From assembly GCA_003415625.1 (NCBI GenBank), contig PYIU01000007.1, forward strand, positions 124,001 to 188,000: a stretch of DNA of 64,000 nucleotides. The letters run 5' to 3'. Below, piece by piece: positions 22,431 to 34,802 of the stretch. The notes below the pieces were generated by a model. That model made no database searches. It saw nothing but the letters and a program-made list of their open reading frames with translations, and was not told the origin of the DNA. The DNA comes from Aquanectria penicillioides. Lineage: Eukaryota > Ascomycota > Sordariomycetes > Hypocreales > Nectriaceae. Made by a program: the position numbers and the translations under genes. Within the stretch, counting starts at the first letter, position 1; every line of letters begins with the position of its first letter.

Positions 22431-23406
22431 GTCTTCTGTTGATTGCCAAGGGTGGGGGAGATGACCACCCCGCTAATATACGAACATCCCGAAAGATGAT
22501 CCTCTTGAAAGTTGATTGGTACCTAGCATCATTTGCTTTTCGAAATCATTGCATCATGGAACTAGCGGCTTACGGGTTGTGGTACTGTAGCTGTGGGATT
22601 GTGGCCTACTTGAACTAGCGCCCACGACAAATCTCAGCCAGTTATCATCAACTGGACGAAACCGAGAACGAGAACACCAAGACAGCCAATCAAGATTAGA
22701 GAAAAATGCCTCACAAGTTCGCTCCAAAGTAAAGACTACGCTGAACAACTTGCGAGTGAGTCTTGTCTCCGTGTATTGCTACATTTCGATCGATTGTGTT
22801 CGAAGACCCAAAAATTGACAACCAGCCTCGGAGCACCTCTCGGGATAAGACGAATAAAAAGCGATCTATCTCTGCCTTGAAGTGTGAAATACAAGTTCAT
22901 AAGTCGCAGTTGTAACGTCTATTGTGAAATCCTCCCCACTTTCAGATGCGCAGATCTTGGCTATGCGAGTTGCATTTAGGGGATGCTACGAACCTGCATC
23001 ACCTGAATATCTATTGGCTCACTGAAGTTATCCTAGACCTTAGAATGCTTTGATGAATACAACTTCATGAATGATCGGAAACTTGGAGCAAGCAGAATCA
23101 TCTGCTAATAATTGTATAAATACATGAGGTAAATCGAAATCATCAGTGGACAGTGACGAGTTGATTTAACCCGAACTAAAGCTTCTAATCAGAATGGTTT
23201 TGCCAAGTATCATTCAACTCGGAATACTTTTGAATCAGTCCACCGGACAGTGTGCCAGCCTACCAGGTGCTATAATGGTGGTACTATAATCACCCAATCA
23301 ACATAAGCTGTGTTCCCCACTGAAGTCCTGCTTCTGCTTCCTACTAAACACTGACCTGCCACAACTACTGGGCACTGAGTGTACACTCGTCGAGGCTTAG
23401 AGCATC

Positions 23407-24214
23407 TCATGAGCTGGTCATAGCCGGCACAGTGATCTTCTTGATTGTCCACTATCGAATACACCAAGTTAGTACCTCATCTTTACCTTAGTTTTCTTAG
23501 TCAAGTGCGTACCGTCTTGCCGCCATCAGCAGTAGCCATCCCAGAAACTGTAGCTCCAGACTCCGTGTACAGACCATCCTTGTAAGCAGCATCCTTAGCA
23601 GCGAAGACGATGGTGGTGTTGACGTAGTACTGGGGGTCAATGGTTCCCGTTGGGGCAGCCCCATTGTTATCCTGCAGTTCGATGGCCGTGTTCCACAATG
23701 TCATTTTTCCTGACTTTTTTTGATACGTCGAGAGGAGCTCGCCTGTGACAGCGTCCGTCATGGTTTGTTGCCAGAGGTATGTCGACTTGTCGATGAGAGT
23801 GTAGTTGAAAATGATGCCATTCTCGTAGTTGACATCAGCCGTCGTCTTGTCTCCGACGAACTGCACTGTCGCTCCGGTGCTGTCGAGGCCATAGACTTCG
23901 GAGGAGATGCACCAGGTTGTGTCGGCCGCCGAGCCTGTACACTCACTCATGCCGGCGGGGTATGAGCCTACAATGCTTTGGATTAAATCACCGGTTTGGG
24001 CTCCGATGCCAATCCAGGCGAACATGTAGCCCTTTTGGCCGGAGGGCATTTTGCCGGGGTAAATTGTGCTGACGGTGCTGATGATCTCGGAGGTCGTTTC
24101 TTGGAAACCTACGATGGGACCCCAGGTGACACCGCGCTTGGCCAGCAGAGGATTAGCAGTGATGGTCCAGACAGTCAGCGCCAGCCTGAGGAATATAGAC
24201 TTGGGGACAAGCAT
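23407..24214 (-). CDS. Secreted protein of unknown function
   Basis: Two exons, 24214-23513 and 23451-23407, with a 61-nt intron; the join reads DGGKT/WTIKKITVPAM and ends at a stop at 23407. The protein has about 248 residues. The N-terminus MLVPKSIFLRLALTVWTITA is a signal peptide, followed by a KR dipeptide that suggests pro-peptide cleavage. The body is rich in Thr, Ser and Gly with predicted beta strands (MFAWIGIGAQTGDLIQSIVG), which faintly recalls the jelly-roll of G1 peptidases, but I see no matching catalytic Gln/Glu pair. I do not assign a function; a cell-wall or secreted beta-sandwich protein is a fair guess. Confidence 0.7.
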
Positions 24215-26247
24215 AATGATGGGCTTATGGTCGAAAACAAGTGAACGTAGGTAATTAGAGTAAAAGATTGTCTAGCTCTTATTACTAAAAAGTTGTTATG
24301 GGATAAAGAAAGAAAATGTAGAGTTAAATTCCAAATTATGTTCAACCGCAAGACATGCTCGGACGGCAATCCTTGACTGCTTCCAAACCCACCCAACTTT
24401 CCATAGCAGCTACTCTAACGATCGGCATTTCGGCAACAACCCCATTAATTTGGTAGCCCTTAATCTCCCACTCTGAGACACCGGGTCCGAGCTTACCCTT
24501 TTCATGTAAAATGGATTAGCTATAAGGTAGCAACTGGACCGGAAAAACTTCAGTATAGCCTGGAACGACTTAGGAGATTTTTTCTTGTGCATTGCGCTAC
24601 AGGGGGTTGATTGATTGTAGGGATTCAGTATTTCGCCCTGGTGAAGTTTTTCCAAGGATTCTTATAGTACTCTTTCAAACGGTAGAGGGTAGAAAAGTGG
24701 AGCAATGAATAAAGCGTATTTCTCGCCTCGTCTGAACAAAAGGCTAAACGTAAACAAATCGTAAGATCTTAATTCAGGGGCTGTCTCCAACCCTTACCAT
24801 ATCACCCAATGGTCTAATCTTCTAACCCCAAAGTCTATCGCATTCGTGATTCCAGCCCGTTTTGTTGGTGGAAGAGGAACACCGGCTAAAACACGCACCC
24901 TGTGCAAAGAGGTCTAGGGAAAGCTGTCTAGACACGCAAGGAAAAGCAAACACATCAATAGTCGCTGAATAGGCTTTAAGGTGAAATATCGAGTTTCATG
25001 TTGAGTTTTCAGCAGGGTTATGGAAATCGTCGTTTTGATTATTTAACTTGCCTAAACCGATACCGAACCGCTTCGTTGGACAGCTGAGGAGGGTCTTCAT
25101 TCCCGGAAATTGCCCAAACCATGGCAGGGTGTCAAAACACTTTAGTGAGTAGTTTCGGGTCTCCCAATGCCGACCACCAAGCTTGGGAATTAAAAAAATT
25201 AAAATTCAGATCATCAAAGGGGCCTTAGGATGGCCTTGTCCTTACAGCGCCATTACGATTAACCTTTCTCCTAAATCAGGCATGTAACACTTCTAACTAT
25301 ATCTTTATCAATGCGAGCGGCAAAGAGGCCCTAAAAGTTGTAAAAAAAGATGCGGATCCTCCTATAGAAGATGACAATAAACATACTGCTTCGAATCACC
25401 TTAAAACTCAGTGCATCAGCTATAAACTTGACCAAAAGAAAATGCTCCTTCGCAGGATCGATATACACGTCATTCTATTGTAGTGTCAACAACAAGATAG
25501 TTATCATCGACTGCAGCGGCTAAAATTGTTGGTATGGAGAATGATCTGAAAATCTAAGGTAATTAGTATTCTGTGGCACTGCTAGTGTTCTTCGTGCATT
25601 TGTTACCACTGAGACTCTATTAATCATGTCATTCCAAAGGCTAGGAAAAGAATCTGATGTGACTCACGCTATTGAATTGACCTTGTCGTGTGCTCAGTTT
25701 CTGCTCTCCGGGTCAGTGATTTTTGATAAGCGCTAATCATGTTCACACTATATAAGCTATCGAGACAAGAGGTAGCGAAATTAACAGTATATAGAAAAAG
25801 TTACAGCAAGCTAGACGTGCAGGCGCTTCAGTGGTGTGCCCTTCTTGTCAACCAAAAAACCCGATTTTTCCTTCTTCAAGGTATCGGTCAATGAATGGGG
25901 CCTCGGGTTTTATATATGTATCCCAATTGGCTGACTTCATGCAAGTCTCATCCTTTGTGTGGTGAGATGAGACGTCGGTGACCGAGATGTCGGTGGCTGC
26001 GTCATCCATTTAATAGGGGACAAGTCACCAGCAGGTTATAATTAGCATAACCAATAAACCTGGTGATTGCATCGTCACCAAAACCAGGGCCGATTTCCAT
26101 CTTTAAGAGAACAATTGAGGTGACTATTTATCATAACTATCCGAACTAGTATCACTGACTGACACATGTTGCATATGAAGAACGTACAAGGTGAACAACA
26201 GAAAGCCACTCATTGAAAAATTCATTTGAAATACAGATAGATGCAAA
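24215..26247. other. Long intergenic stretch
   Basis: No supported gene. An inverted copy of the 60-bp dispersed repeat lies at 24861-24920. The rest is AT-rich with only short frames. Confidence 0.45.
24861..24920 (-). repeat. Dispersed repeat, copy C (inverted)
   Basis: Read on the minus strand it gives GGGTGCGTGTTTTAGCCGG then TTCCTCTTCCACCAACAAA, close to copy A at 13511-13570. Confidence 0.55.
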
Positions 26248-26805
26248 CTAGAGAATGACAACGACTACAAGTGCGGTTATGGCCATGATAGCTGAAATGC
26301 TCATGCTAGCCTGACGAGGAGCCGCATTGCCACCATCTTCCTGCTTGCCCTCTGCATCAGACGAGGTACCAGACGTGGAGGCTGCAGCAGCCTCATTGAC
26401 CCACGTTACTGAGGTGCAAACAGTAGTGGCCTCGGAGGGGAGATATCCGAAGCCAATCCAGTCCTTCGTGTAGGAAACATCGGTACAAGACCCCCAGGCT
26501 TCAGAAATGTCGTCTTTGTGCTTGGATTCCCAACTGTAAAGCGAGCTCACCCAGGAAGTGTATTCCCCGGCCAAGGAGCCAGTAACAGTAGGAACAACAC
26601 AAGGGTCGGTAATTGTAGACCACTGTGACCACAGGGTCTGCTCGGAGAGGAAGGACCTGAGGCTGGAGGCAGGGGTAGGATAATCGGTAATGGTCGACCA
26701 CACCTTGTCAAAATCAGAGGCACAACCGGCGTACCCGCCCTTGTCATGACCGGCGGCGGAGGTTGAAATGACGGCGGAAAGAATAATAAGATGATTGAAA
26801 TGCAT
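26248..26805 (-). CDS. Secreted, probably GPI-anchored surface protein
   Basis: A single exon of 185 residues from the ATG at 26805; an upstream in-frame ATG at 26838 would add eleven residues. The N-terminus MHFNHLIILSAVISTSAAG is a signal peptide. The mature part has several Cys (YAGCASDF, TDPCVVPTVTG, AWGSCTDVSY, TTVCTSVTW) and Trp, a low-complexity AAAASTSGTSSDAEGK linker, and a hydrophobic tail (ISAIMAITALVVVVIL) with small residues before it, the layout of a GPI-attachment signal. It resembles small fungal GPI proteins of unknown function. No enzyme motif was seen. Confidence 0.7.
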   Translation of the reverse strand: MHFNHLIILSAVISTSAAGHDKGGYAGCASDFDKVWSTITDYPTPASSLRSFLSEQTLWSQWSTITDPCVVPTVTGSLAGEYTSWVSSLYSWESKHKDDISEAWGSCTDVSYTKDWIGFGYLPSEATTVCTSVTWVNEAAAASTSGTSSDAEGKQEDGGNAAPRQASMSISAIMAITALVVVVIL

Positions 26806-28399
26806 ATTGGAGATTTGTGAGGAAGTCAAGATGTTCAAAGACGTGAGTTTGTATAAAACTCAAAATTTGCGTGCGAGAACCTGAGCAATTTAACCTCGTT
26901 GTCTTCAAACCTGGCTCTGCCGTAAAGCGTCAGACAGCTTATCAACTGGAAGAGATGACGCGTAACGGCAGATCATACCCTCGTCTCACCACAAAGAACG
27001 ATAAGCCGGACTGGCTTAAGCCAAACTCATCTGCTTATAAAGCATCGTCCATACGTAGAAAAGTATTGTCTGACGGTTCTGATAGGGTACTTTCAAAGTA
27101 TAGCAAAAGTAGAGTACCGCGTTATTCCTGTCAATAGGTACCAAGAAGAGGGCTCCACGCGGCCTGTTACCCTTGCGTTGAGTTGAATTTTCTTCCATAG
27201 CATGTGCCGTCGTCATAGCCACGGCTCGATGACCATACCAACGCCTCCCTGTGGCTTGAATTCGGCCACCATTTCCCTGGGACGTTGAAACTGGAGAAGA
27301 CTGGCAGACGCCTAACAACAAAGCCTATCTTGACCTGCTAGTGATCCTTTCAGAGGGCGAGCATTGAGGCTCAGAATATTTGAAAAGTATGTGCACGCAA
27401 TGGTGAAATAATTTGATGCCTGCTCTAGAATAATGTGATGCTTGATCCACTCGTGTAAAGAAGGATTTGATGATGTACCGATGTGGCGCAATGGGAGAAG
27501 AGGTATAAACAATTCATTATGGCGAGAGAGAAGGAAAAAAAGAGGATCGATGATATTTTGAACCAGTCACAATGATAGATATATATATCTCACATGAGGC
27601 GCACATGCACAATTCGCAAGGGAAGATCTGCGGCGGTCCAGGGGTGGTCTTGACGCAGGTGTCCAGCTACGCGGCATTTGATTTGTGCCTTGAATAGACT
27701 AGATAATTAATGGTAGAACTGCAGTAGTATCTGGGCATGTCCTCAACGTAGCATATGATTTACTGAAAGATTTGACACTCTAGCCAAGCCATAACGCATC
27801 GAGCATCCTGGCGTCTTCCCGATACCTCAGCATAGCGCAAGTCGAAAAAAAAAAAAAAAAACTAACGTCTCAAGAACAAAATTAACCAAGCGATAGGACG
27901 TACTCGCGTTGCTGAGATGCCGATCGCCGAGAACAATCCCGGGCTATAGAGACGGGGTTTAAACGGGATGTGGAGGTGACACTGGTGGCTGATGATAATC
28001 ACCGAGTGCCCGGGAGCCTCTGTACACGAGAGGCGAGCTTCTAAACGACCAATTTCAGCGATGCAATGATAAAAAGTGCTACTTCTCAGCCTTCATGCTA
28101 AGGCAAGTTTTGTGCCAGAATGGATGATGCTGACATGCTCCACGAGCAAGCGAGACGGGAGGGGCTGCTTCTGCTTTGCCTTGCTCCAGCTACGCTGATA
28201 ACAACGAAATGAATCTGGCTTTAGGGCCCGAGGCTAAAAATCACGAAGACGGCTGCCTAGATGCTCTGAATCACTGGGTAGTTGAATGACGAGGTGGATG
28301 CGGTCGGACATTGCCAGGGAGTGTGTCACGACGCCGAGGAGCGTCGGAGCAAGCACTTGCTGGGACGTGAGTCAGGGATGGCGCTGGGTCTGGTGGTAG
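26806..28399. other. Intergenic
   Basis: No supported gene. A run of about 18 A lies near 27845-27862. The open frame at 26871-27137 has no family content. Confidence 0.45.
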
Positions 28400-29450
28400 G
28401 TTTGCATACTTCTTGGGATATGCATCCTTCTCTTCATTTTCCTCTTTACGAGGAGACACTATTCATAACACAAGGCATCACAAGGTCGCGGATTAATCAA
28501 TTCCCTGACGCACTCATGTTGGAAAAGATTCGAGAACAAAGGATGGTTGCGACAAAAACGAAGGAGATCACAAGGAGCTGAAAACTGCGGATCTAGAGCT
28601 TCAAGGTGCGTAGTCCAGAACCACAGGTTTTATGCCCCAACAAAGTCATATTCGGAACGATTCACCTTGTGGTCCGACTCAAAGGGGTCATGGAGGCACC
28701 TGGCATGTCATAGCTACCAGCTGTTAGCCATCCCAGCCATGATTCGAGCTGTTCTATACGCCACTCTGATATTCGGCATTGAAGCTGCCGGATTACAGAT
28801 CTCTGTTACAGTTGTATCTTCATACATGACGTTACCACCTTCCAAATTCGACTCATTTCAGATTGGGTTGATGGGAATACCCCTGTTCATTGGAGCTACA
28901 CTCGGAACACTGATGACTGGACCTTTGACTGATCGACCAGTCCTGTATCTTGCGAAGAAGAATAAAGTAATATATGAGCCAGTAATGAAGTTTTGGGTCC
29001 TGTTGGCTACATCGCCGCTTATTTCCGTTATGGACTTGGCAATGGAGCAAGCTGGCCTGTCGTCGCTGTCGGCTATGGCATCTTTGCTTTTGGCCAAGCG
29101 CCTCTCGGCAATGCAATTTTGACCTACATCTCTGGTACTTACACAGACGGAAGTCTTTCCATAATTCTTCAAGTTTCCGGCCAAGTTGGATGGACGTCTT
29201 GATGGGATCTACTAACTGTATATCTAGGTTATTGCAGATGCTATGATCGGTGTATTATTGGTCAGAAATGTTCTTGCTAGAGCTTTTATCTTCGCGCTGA
29301 CGCTTTGGATCACAGAGATGGGACTAAAGAATATGTTCCTAACATATGCCCTCATTTGCGTGATTGCCTTGTTGTAAACGATAGGGTTCCTCGTCTATGG
29401 GAAGCGACTACGCGGATACCCGGCCGCTAGATATGGCAGATATTCAGCGA
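28400..29450 (+). pseudogene. MFS transporter, C-terminal half relic
   Basis: Only the second half of a major facilitator transporter is recognisable. The cytosolic loop (HPSLHFPLYEETLFITQGIT) is near 28425-28490. In the next open frame ERFTLWSDSKGSWRH leads into membrane segments AMIRAVLYATLIFGIEAAG and SFQIGLMGIPLFIGATLGT. From about 28990 the match jumps to another frame (YIAAYFRYGLGNGASWPVV, GYGIFAFGQAPLGNAIL), and a final segment near 29230-29430 reads ARAFIFALTLWITEMGLKNM and ends in YGKRLRGYPAARYGRY. A TAA cuts the last part and no N-terminal six-helix half is visible, so the gene is dead. Confidence 0.7.
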
Positions 29451-30030
29451 GGCAAGTAGATGCCAGAAGCCGAGGAATTAGGGAGCTGCCGAATGTTTGG
29501 TGGCAGAAGTGGAGGCTGGATTTGATGTCATTCAAGGGTGCTGCAATGTAGTAGAGCCCACAGTAACCTTGGCTAAACATTTTGGTCAAACATTCTGTTA
29601 TTTTATCACATGCAGGTTTCCCATTTGCAAATCTCTCACGTATCATGGGATGGCTTGATGCGTGGGAAGTCCGTCACATCTTTGCAAAGACTACCTACCA
29701 TATCACTTGACTTTGAATTACACCCAAAAGAATATGCTGTTAGATTGAGAGAGGCTTATATTGTTTAATTTTCTTATCATTCATTTCCATGACGTATCGA
29801 ATCAGTCACATAAGCATGGGCATCAGCTGGGAACATTGATCGGAGCGTGACCATGGAGGCTGACCAACACCCTGCAACTCTTTTATCGCGATTGGTTCCG
29901 TAGCAGAGTATCTGAGCAGTGATTTTATCTTTTTATTGTCGGTCTTTTTTATTTCTCAATAGTCACTTCTTGATCACAGCAGGTGGCCCCACGACACCGC
30001 ATAATACCCAGTGTTGTCATTTTAGTCTCA
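29451..30030. other. Intergenic
   Basis: Nothing coding was seen between the MFS relic and the zinc-cluster relic. Confidence 0.45.
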
Positions 30031-31071
30031 ATGCCTGCCTGTGATCGATGTCGCGGCCAGAAGCTCCGTTGCTTGCAGGAGAAGAATTCCCAAATATGCC
30101 GTCCACGCGCGCGAGCCAATGCTGAATGCACCATAAAGCCTCGCCGTCCTATGGGCCAACCACCTCGACATTCTCGCAGCCATCGTAGCCTTGTCGGTAG
30201 CTGGGAAAGTATCGCGGTGTCTGCGGAAGATCATGCGGCACAGGCGATATCTCTCGTCGAGTCCTTGAGGCCTGAGGTGGTAGTCTATCTGATGAACTCG
30301 GCACCCCGGACAACGCCGTTATCCCGGTGCCTACGACCGTGGTGCCAGTACCCGAAAGGGCAACAGATCAACCAGACTTGTTTAATTTCGATGGATATGT
30401 TCCTCGAGGCTGAGGTCGTACTCTTGGTTGACCTTTATGGATTATAGTCTCCCCATTCGCAGAGTCGAAGTAGCAATGTCAACCAGGCAACAAATACACT
30501 TGAGGATACCGGCACTTTAGATGTGGCAAGCAGTCTACCACTCACATCTACACCTCCTCCTAGAACCATAAAAAGGGGCCCAAGTGGAATCATGAATAGG
30601 GAAAACTCAATCTCGAAAACTCAGGGAGATTGCCATGTCGATTTCTTTAAGCAACTCTGTGAACTGAACATTGCCTTGTATCAACACCCGTCGTACACAG
30701 ATAGACGTCTTCCGAGTTCAGCGCAATCCCAAAGCGTTGCTTCTCTTCAAGCATTTAGCATGACAGAATTGAAAATAGGACAGCATCTGTCCATGACGGT
30801 CCAGCTAAGGAACCTAGTTGCTAAGATAACATCGGTCAGCGCGCCGAAAGAATCCTTGTCCATAGCCGAAATCTCGGCACAACCACCCCAGGATCAGTCG
30901 ACGAATGTAATAATTCTAGGTTGTTTCTCTCGACTCAACAATATATATATGAACCTGCTCGTGGTACTCCGAGAATCACAGAGTCCCGGTCCGCCATATG
31001 ATGATACATGTCGATTAATGACTGTACTAGCAATTGACGGGGTTTCTCTCGACTCATGTGTCGGTCTGTAA
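30031..31071 (+). pseudogene. Zn2Cys6 (AflR-type) transcription factor relic
   Basis: Starts MPACDRCRGQKLRC, the first half of a Gal4-type zinc cluster, but the second half reads QICRPRARANAEC, where the family has C-x-x-C before RAN; one of the six zinc-binding Cys is therefore missing. The basic tail TIKPRRPMGQPPR is kept. After about residue 80 the sense frame shifts: DELGTPDNAVIPVPTTVV and DQPDLFNFDGYVP are read in another frame. A further open segment (30523-31071) carries the C-terminal regulatory part, with SMTELKIGQHLSMTVQLRNL and VIILGCFSRLNNIYMNLL, which resembles the AflR domain. Frameshift, stops and the lost Cys make it non-functional as a DNA-binding factor. It lies between two dead MFS genes. 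Confidence 0.65.
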
Positions 31072-31566
31072 CTGAGTTGTATCATTCAAATATGCGAGCA
31101 GACACATTTTAGTATTCAGGAAAGTATCAGTCACATTGGCGATCTAATTAGATAGTTTTCCTGTAAGGAATTCGAAACATCTGGATTGGACGGTGGATTG
31201 TGAAGACAGGCTGCGGCGTGTGCCACGCAAAGGTTTTGATTAAGAGGCGTCTTAAGCCTCCATGGTCCATAGTCCTGGAATAATAAACCGATAAAATGAT
31301 CTTCATACAATGAACTTTGCTTGATAAGGCATCTGAAACGTAAAAGCCATCATCGTTCTTGTTGTGATAGATTCATTCACACGCTATGCGATGCGGCCGA
31401 AAGTGGTCGAAAGTGACCAAACTCAAAGGCTTGATGAATAATTGTTGCGACTGGGTCTGACAAAAGGACAACGCAGTACAACACGACAGCCCCCTAGAAG
31501 ATTTGACAGCCTTAACAAATAAAAGCCATATCTCTGGGACCGAAATTACTCATAAACATACATCTC
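31072..31566. other. Intergenic
   Basis: No coding signal was recognised. Confidence 0.4.
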
Positions 31567-33096
31567 TTGCGCACCCCAAGGCACTGCTCGACGCTTTCGA
31601 CAGTAATACTCGCCCTGCCGCCCGACCAACTCACAAACAGCGTCGTCCCCCATTCGGAGAGACTGAAGGCAGCAGACCAATGCCAAAGAACTTGGCGGTT
31701 CTGGGCAATATTAGCATTGCTATCACTTGCAGGACTCTGTTCCGCAATTGAAGGCACCATCATCACCAGCGCCGTGCCCACAATCACGGAGCAGCTGGGC
31801 GGCGGGTACTCGTATATATGGGTCCCAACTGCATACTTCGTGGCCTCGATCGCAACTCTGCCGCTGTTCGCCTAGGCAAGCAACGTGTTTGGCCGTTAAT
31901 GGTTGATACCCGGCGCCGTAGCCATGGTTGTACTTGGCAGCGGCCTATGTGGCGGCGCCTCATCAATGGGAATGCCGATTGCTTCTCGCATCATGTATGC
32001 GTCTACAGTGATGAATTCTGGATACTGAAGGCTTACTGATTCAACAGTCAAGGACTCAGAGGTGGAGGTATCGCCCTCATGATCAACACGATCATGACTG
32101 ACATCGAGTCATTTCGGGATCGTGGCGAGTACATGGCGCTGGTACAGATGACTTCAACACTGGGCGCCGCGCTGGGCCCGTTTATTACCAGCCGCTCTAC
32201 TTGGCGTTGGGTTTTCTGCATCAACGTACCTATCGGTGGCAGTGAGTCAGACATAATGACCATTTAATTATGACTGGGTTATTCTAACGACACCCCATCT
32301 GCATTCGTTGCCCTTTTTTTCTCACTACGTCTCAATCACGATCGAGACCAGAGCTGGAAGCAGCGTCTTGCGCATATCGATATCCTGGGCAACAGCATCT
32401 TCATCGCATCAATCGTTGCTGTCATTATTGTATTAACTTGGGGAGGCACTGTATATAATTGGGATACGTATCACATAATTGTTCCTCTCGTCCTAGGCTT
32501 CGTCGGTGTCGGAATATTCGCCCCCGTCGAATGGACTGTCATCAAGGAGCCTTCCTTTCCACGAGTCATCATTTCCAACAGGACTTCAGCCGCAGCTCTA
32601 CTCATGACATTTTTTCACACACATGCACGTACTAGGTTTTCTATTTTCTACTATTCTATTTCCAAGGTGTCAAAGAAGCTTCCGCACTGCGATCAGGTCA
32701 GCGGCTTCTCAGCCTCAGTCATAGCTACGATAACAATTTCGAGCAGGCGTCAACACGTTGCCAATATGTGACAAAGGCCTTTTTACAAGGCATTAAAGAC
32801 TCTAACTCAAGCGCAGAAGTGATTTATCTTTTTCACTAGGTATGGTCTCAAGCTTCATGCCACAATCTTCACCCATATTAATTATGCAGCCCTTGCGCAT
32901 CGTATGGTACGTGGGTATTGCTCTTGGGGGCATTGGCTTTTTGGTGACTTTTATTGAGAAGGAGATTGAGTTGGGCCGTTCCAACAATACAAAATTTGGC
33001 ATCGAAAGAAAGATGAGAAGCAAAGGGATGTCAGAGATGTCCTTGGAAATTTACCTGAAGAGCAAAAGAATAAACCTGGTGGTGATACAAGGCTGA
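31567..33096 (+). pseudogene. MFS drug:H+ antiporter (DHA2 type), decayed
   Basis: Residues of a 14-TM DHA2-type efflux pump are spread over several frames. TM1 is ILALLSLAGLCSAIEGTII, followed by SAVPTITEQLGGGYSYIWVP, the usual start. After TLPLFA a TAG replaces the expected Gln of QASNVFGR, and a TAA follows four codons on; GAVAMVVLGSGLCGGASSMG continues in the same frame. Beyond a short intron-like gap, GLRGGGIALMINTIMTDIES and YMALVQMTSTLGAALGPFI appear, then LFFSLRLNHDRDQSWKQRL. The central part is largely lost, and a last piece (LRIVWYVGIALGGIGFLVTF) matches the C-terminal helix. It is clearly inactive. Confidence 0.75.
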
Positions 33097-33338
33097 GACG
33101 ATGCCTAAAACAAGACGCTACGGGAGGTAACTTGTGAAGGATGATTCAAATAATTATACGAGCAAGCTTGATGATCGGGGAGCGAGCTTATTGCGACCGT
33201 CGACTTCTACACGGCAACCACGTCACATGCTGAGCTCAGCCTAATCAACCTTGGTCAGGGAAAGGGAGGATCAATCAGTTCAGCGTTCTGGAGAATAGAT
33301 ACTAGGATGGTTTCCGAAATAGATGGCATGTTTCTATG

Positions 33339-34233
33339 CTAGTTGAAAATACCCTTGTACCCAAGCCACTTGCATGTTGTGGAGTCTGGCTGGTGAATTT
33401 TGCAGTTCGTCAAACGTTTGCCGTTCAGTAGCGGGTCAGCGTCAAGATAAAATGCGTCAGCCAATGATGCCGCATGCCCTGCTTCCGAAACCGCTTTAAT
33501 ATTGGTAAAGGATAGCTCATCAAAGTCAGGAAAGTATGAATCAGGGCTCTCCGACTTCATAAAGCTTTCAATGATCCATTCGGCGTGGTTCGTACACAGG
33601 GTTCCGTTCACTGGGGCTGTCAAGTCAATGTCGAATCTATTTTGGTCAGCGCTATGTAATCCTGCAATCCGGCATGACTTACTTTTTCTTCTGAGTAAAA
33701 TTCTCCCACGTAAAAGTACCGGTTGTGTTGTCCTTTTGCGTGACAGTCATGCGCACGTGGTCTCCGATAGCTGTCTCGATGCCGTACTTGTTGTCCAGGA
33801 AGACGGGAGGATTAGGCCACCATTCGTAAAATGCAAAGACTCCAAAGTCACCCTCTTTGTCGTAAAGATAGTAATAGCCTCCCTGGATAAGTCCTCCATT
33901 GTAGACTAGTTTTCTGTCGTCGCAGGTATTTTGATCTCCGCCGATTCCGACCCAAGCAGATGAGCTATAGTAGGCACTAGAGTTGTATCCGTATGGAAAC
34001 GTAATGTTGGGAATGACTACCTCCGCTGTCACAGAGGAGAACCGCGGGCCAGCGACCTCCCCACCACTCCAAACAAAGCTGTCCTTGCGTTCTACATGTC
34101 TGGGATGATGACGAGTTGCATGAAGTCCAGAAGGGAGTGGGACGAATCTCTCCTTGAGTGTTGGTAAATGAAAGCAATCAACAGCTAGTGCGCCAAATAA
34201 AGCAATGAGGCTTGAAAGAATTTCTGCTCTCAT
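33339..34233 (-). CDS. Secreted G1 (eqolisin) glutamic peptidase
   Basis: Two exons, 34233-33683 and 33636-33339, with a 46-nt intron; the join reads NFTQKK/KFDIDLTAP. About 282 residues. A signal peptide (MRAEILSSLIALFGALAVDC) and a basic pro-region ending in HVERK precede the mature start, DSFVWSGGEVAGP. G1 peptidases are acid proteases that use a Gln/Glu pair. The expected Gln is in YNGGLIQGGYYY and the Glu in NHAEWIIESF; the AWVGIGGD and FAFYEWWPNPP strands also fit. The length matches the family, and no stop or shift is present. It probably acts outside the cell in nutrition or host contact. Confidence 0.87.
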
Positions 34234-34802
34234 TTTGTATCGATGTTGAATTGCTGAAAAGACGAAGTCGAGTGGTTGGATAGTGAGGTGTGCACGGCGA
34301 ATTTATTGAATCCGTTTATCTAACCCCTGTGTGTGAATACGACAAATTGCGAAGACCTTGTGTTGGCATATAAACTTTGCATTAGTTTAGCCAAACTCTA
34401 CGTGCCCGCGCCAACTCGTTTTCAACTATTTGCAGGGGCTCCCCTGTAAATACCCCAGCTATCCCCATTTGCACACTGAATTTGGGCACGACGGTTACTG
34501 GCTGACTGAAGTTTAATACGACCGATGCATCCGTGCCAACGAAGAGAGGCCGACAATTCCCGGGTTCTCGGAAAGCTCGGCAGGATTCTGCAGCCATTGA
34601 TGTTCCAGTCGTGTTCGGAATGACCAGTCCAGAAACGCTCCAGGCTATGCAGTGGAGCTCTATTTGTCAAAACCTCGTCCGGTCGACCACATATTGGGCT
34701 TTGTTTTAACTTAATCGTTGCATTCTCAGAAATGTCAAGGATTGTGATGCTGATACTTTTCCCATAGACAATCTTCATCGATCGGGTCAGTATGGAACGA
34801 CA
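34234..34802. other. Unresolved stretch between two minus-strand genes
   Basis: Overlapping minus-strand open frames at 34382-34597 and 34422-34778 read like coding debris (SGLVIPNTTGTS, VVPKFSVQMG) but I cannot name a family. The 34240-34380 part is the promoter side of the G1 peptidase. Confidence 0.35.

Larger units (their letters stand above)
21051..23406. other. Long intergenic stretch with repeats and palindromes
   Basis: No supported gene. It holds a set of diverged direct repeats (21246-21560), a row of imperfect palindromes (22183-22365) and one end of a dispersed repeat (22386-22430). Short open frames around 22.6 kb have no family content. Confidence 0.45.
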
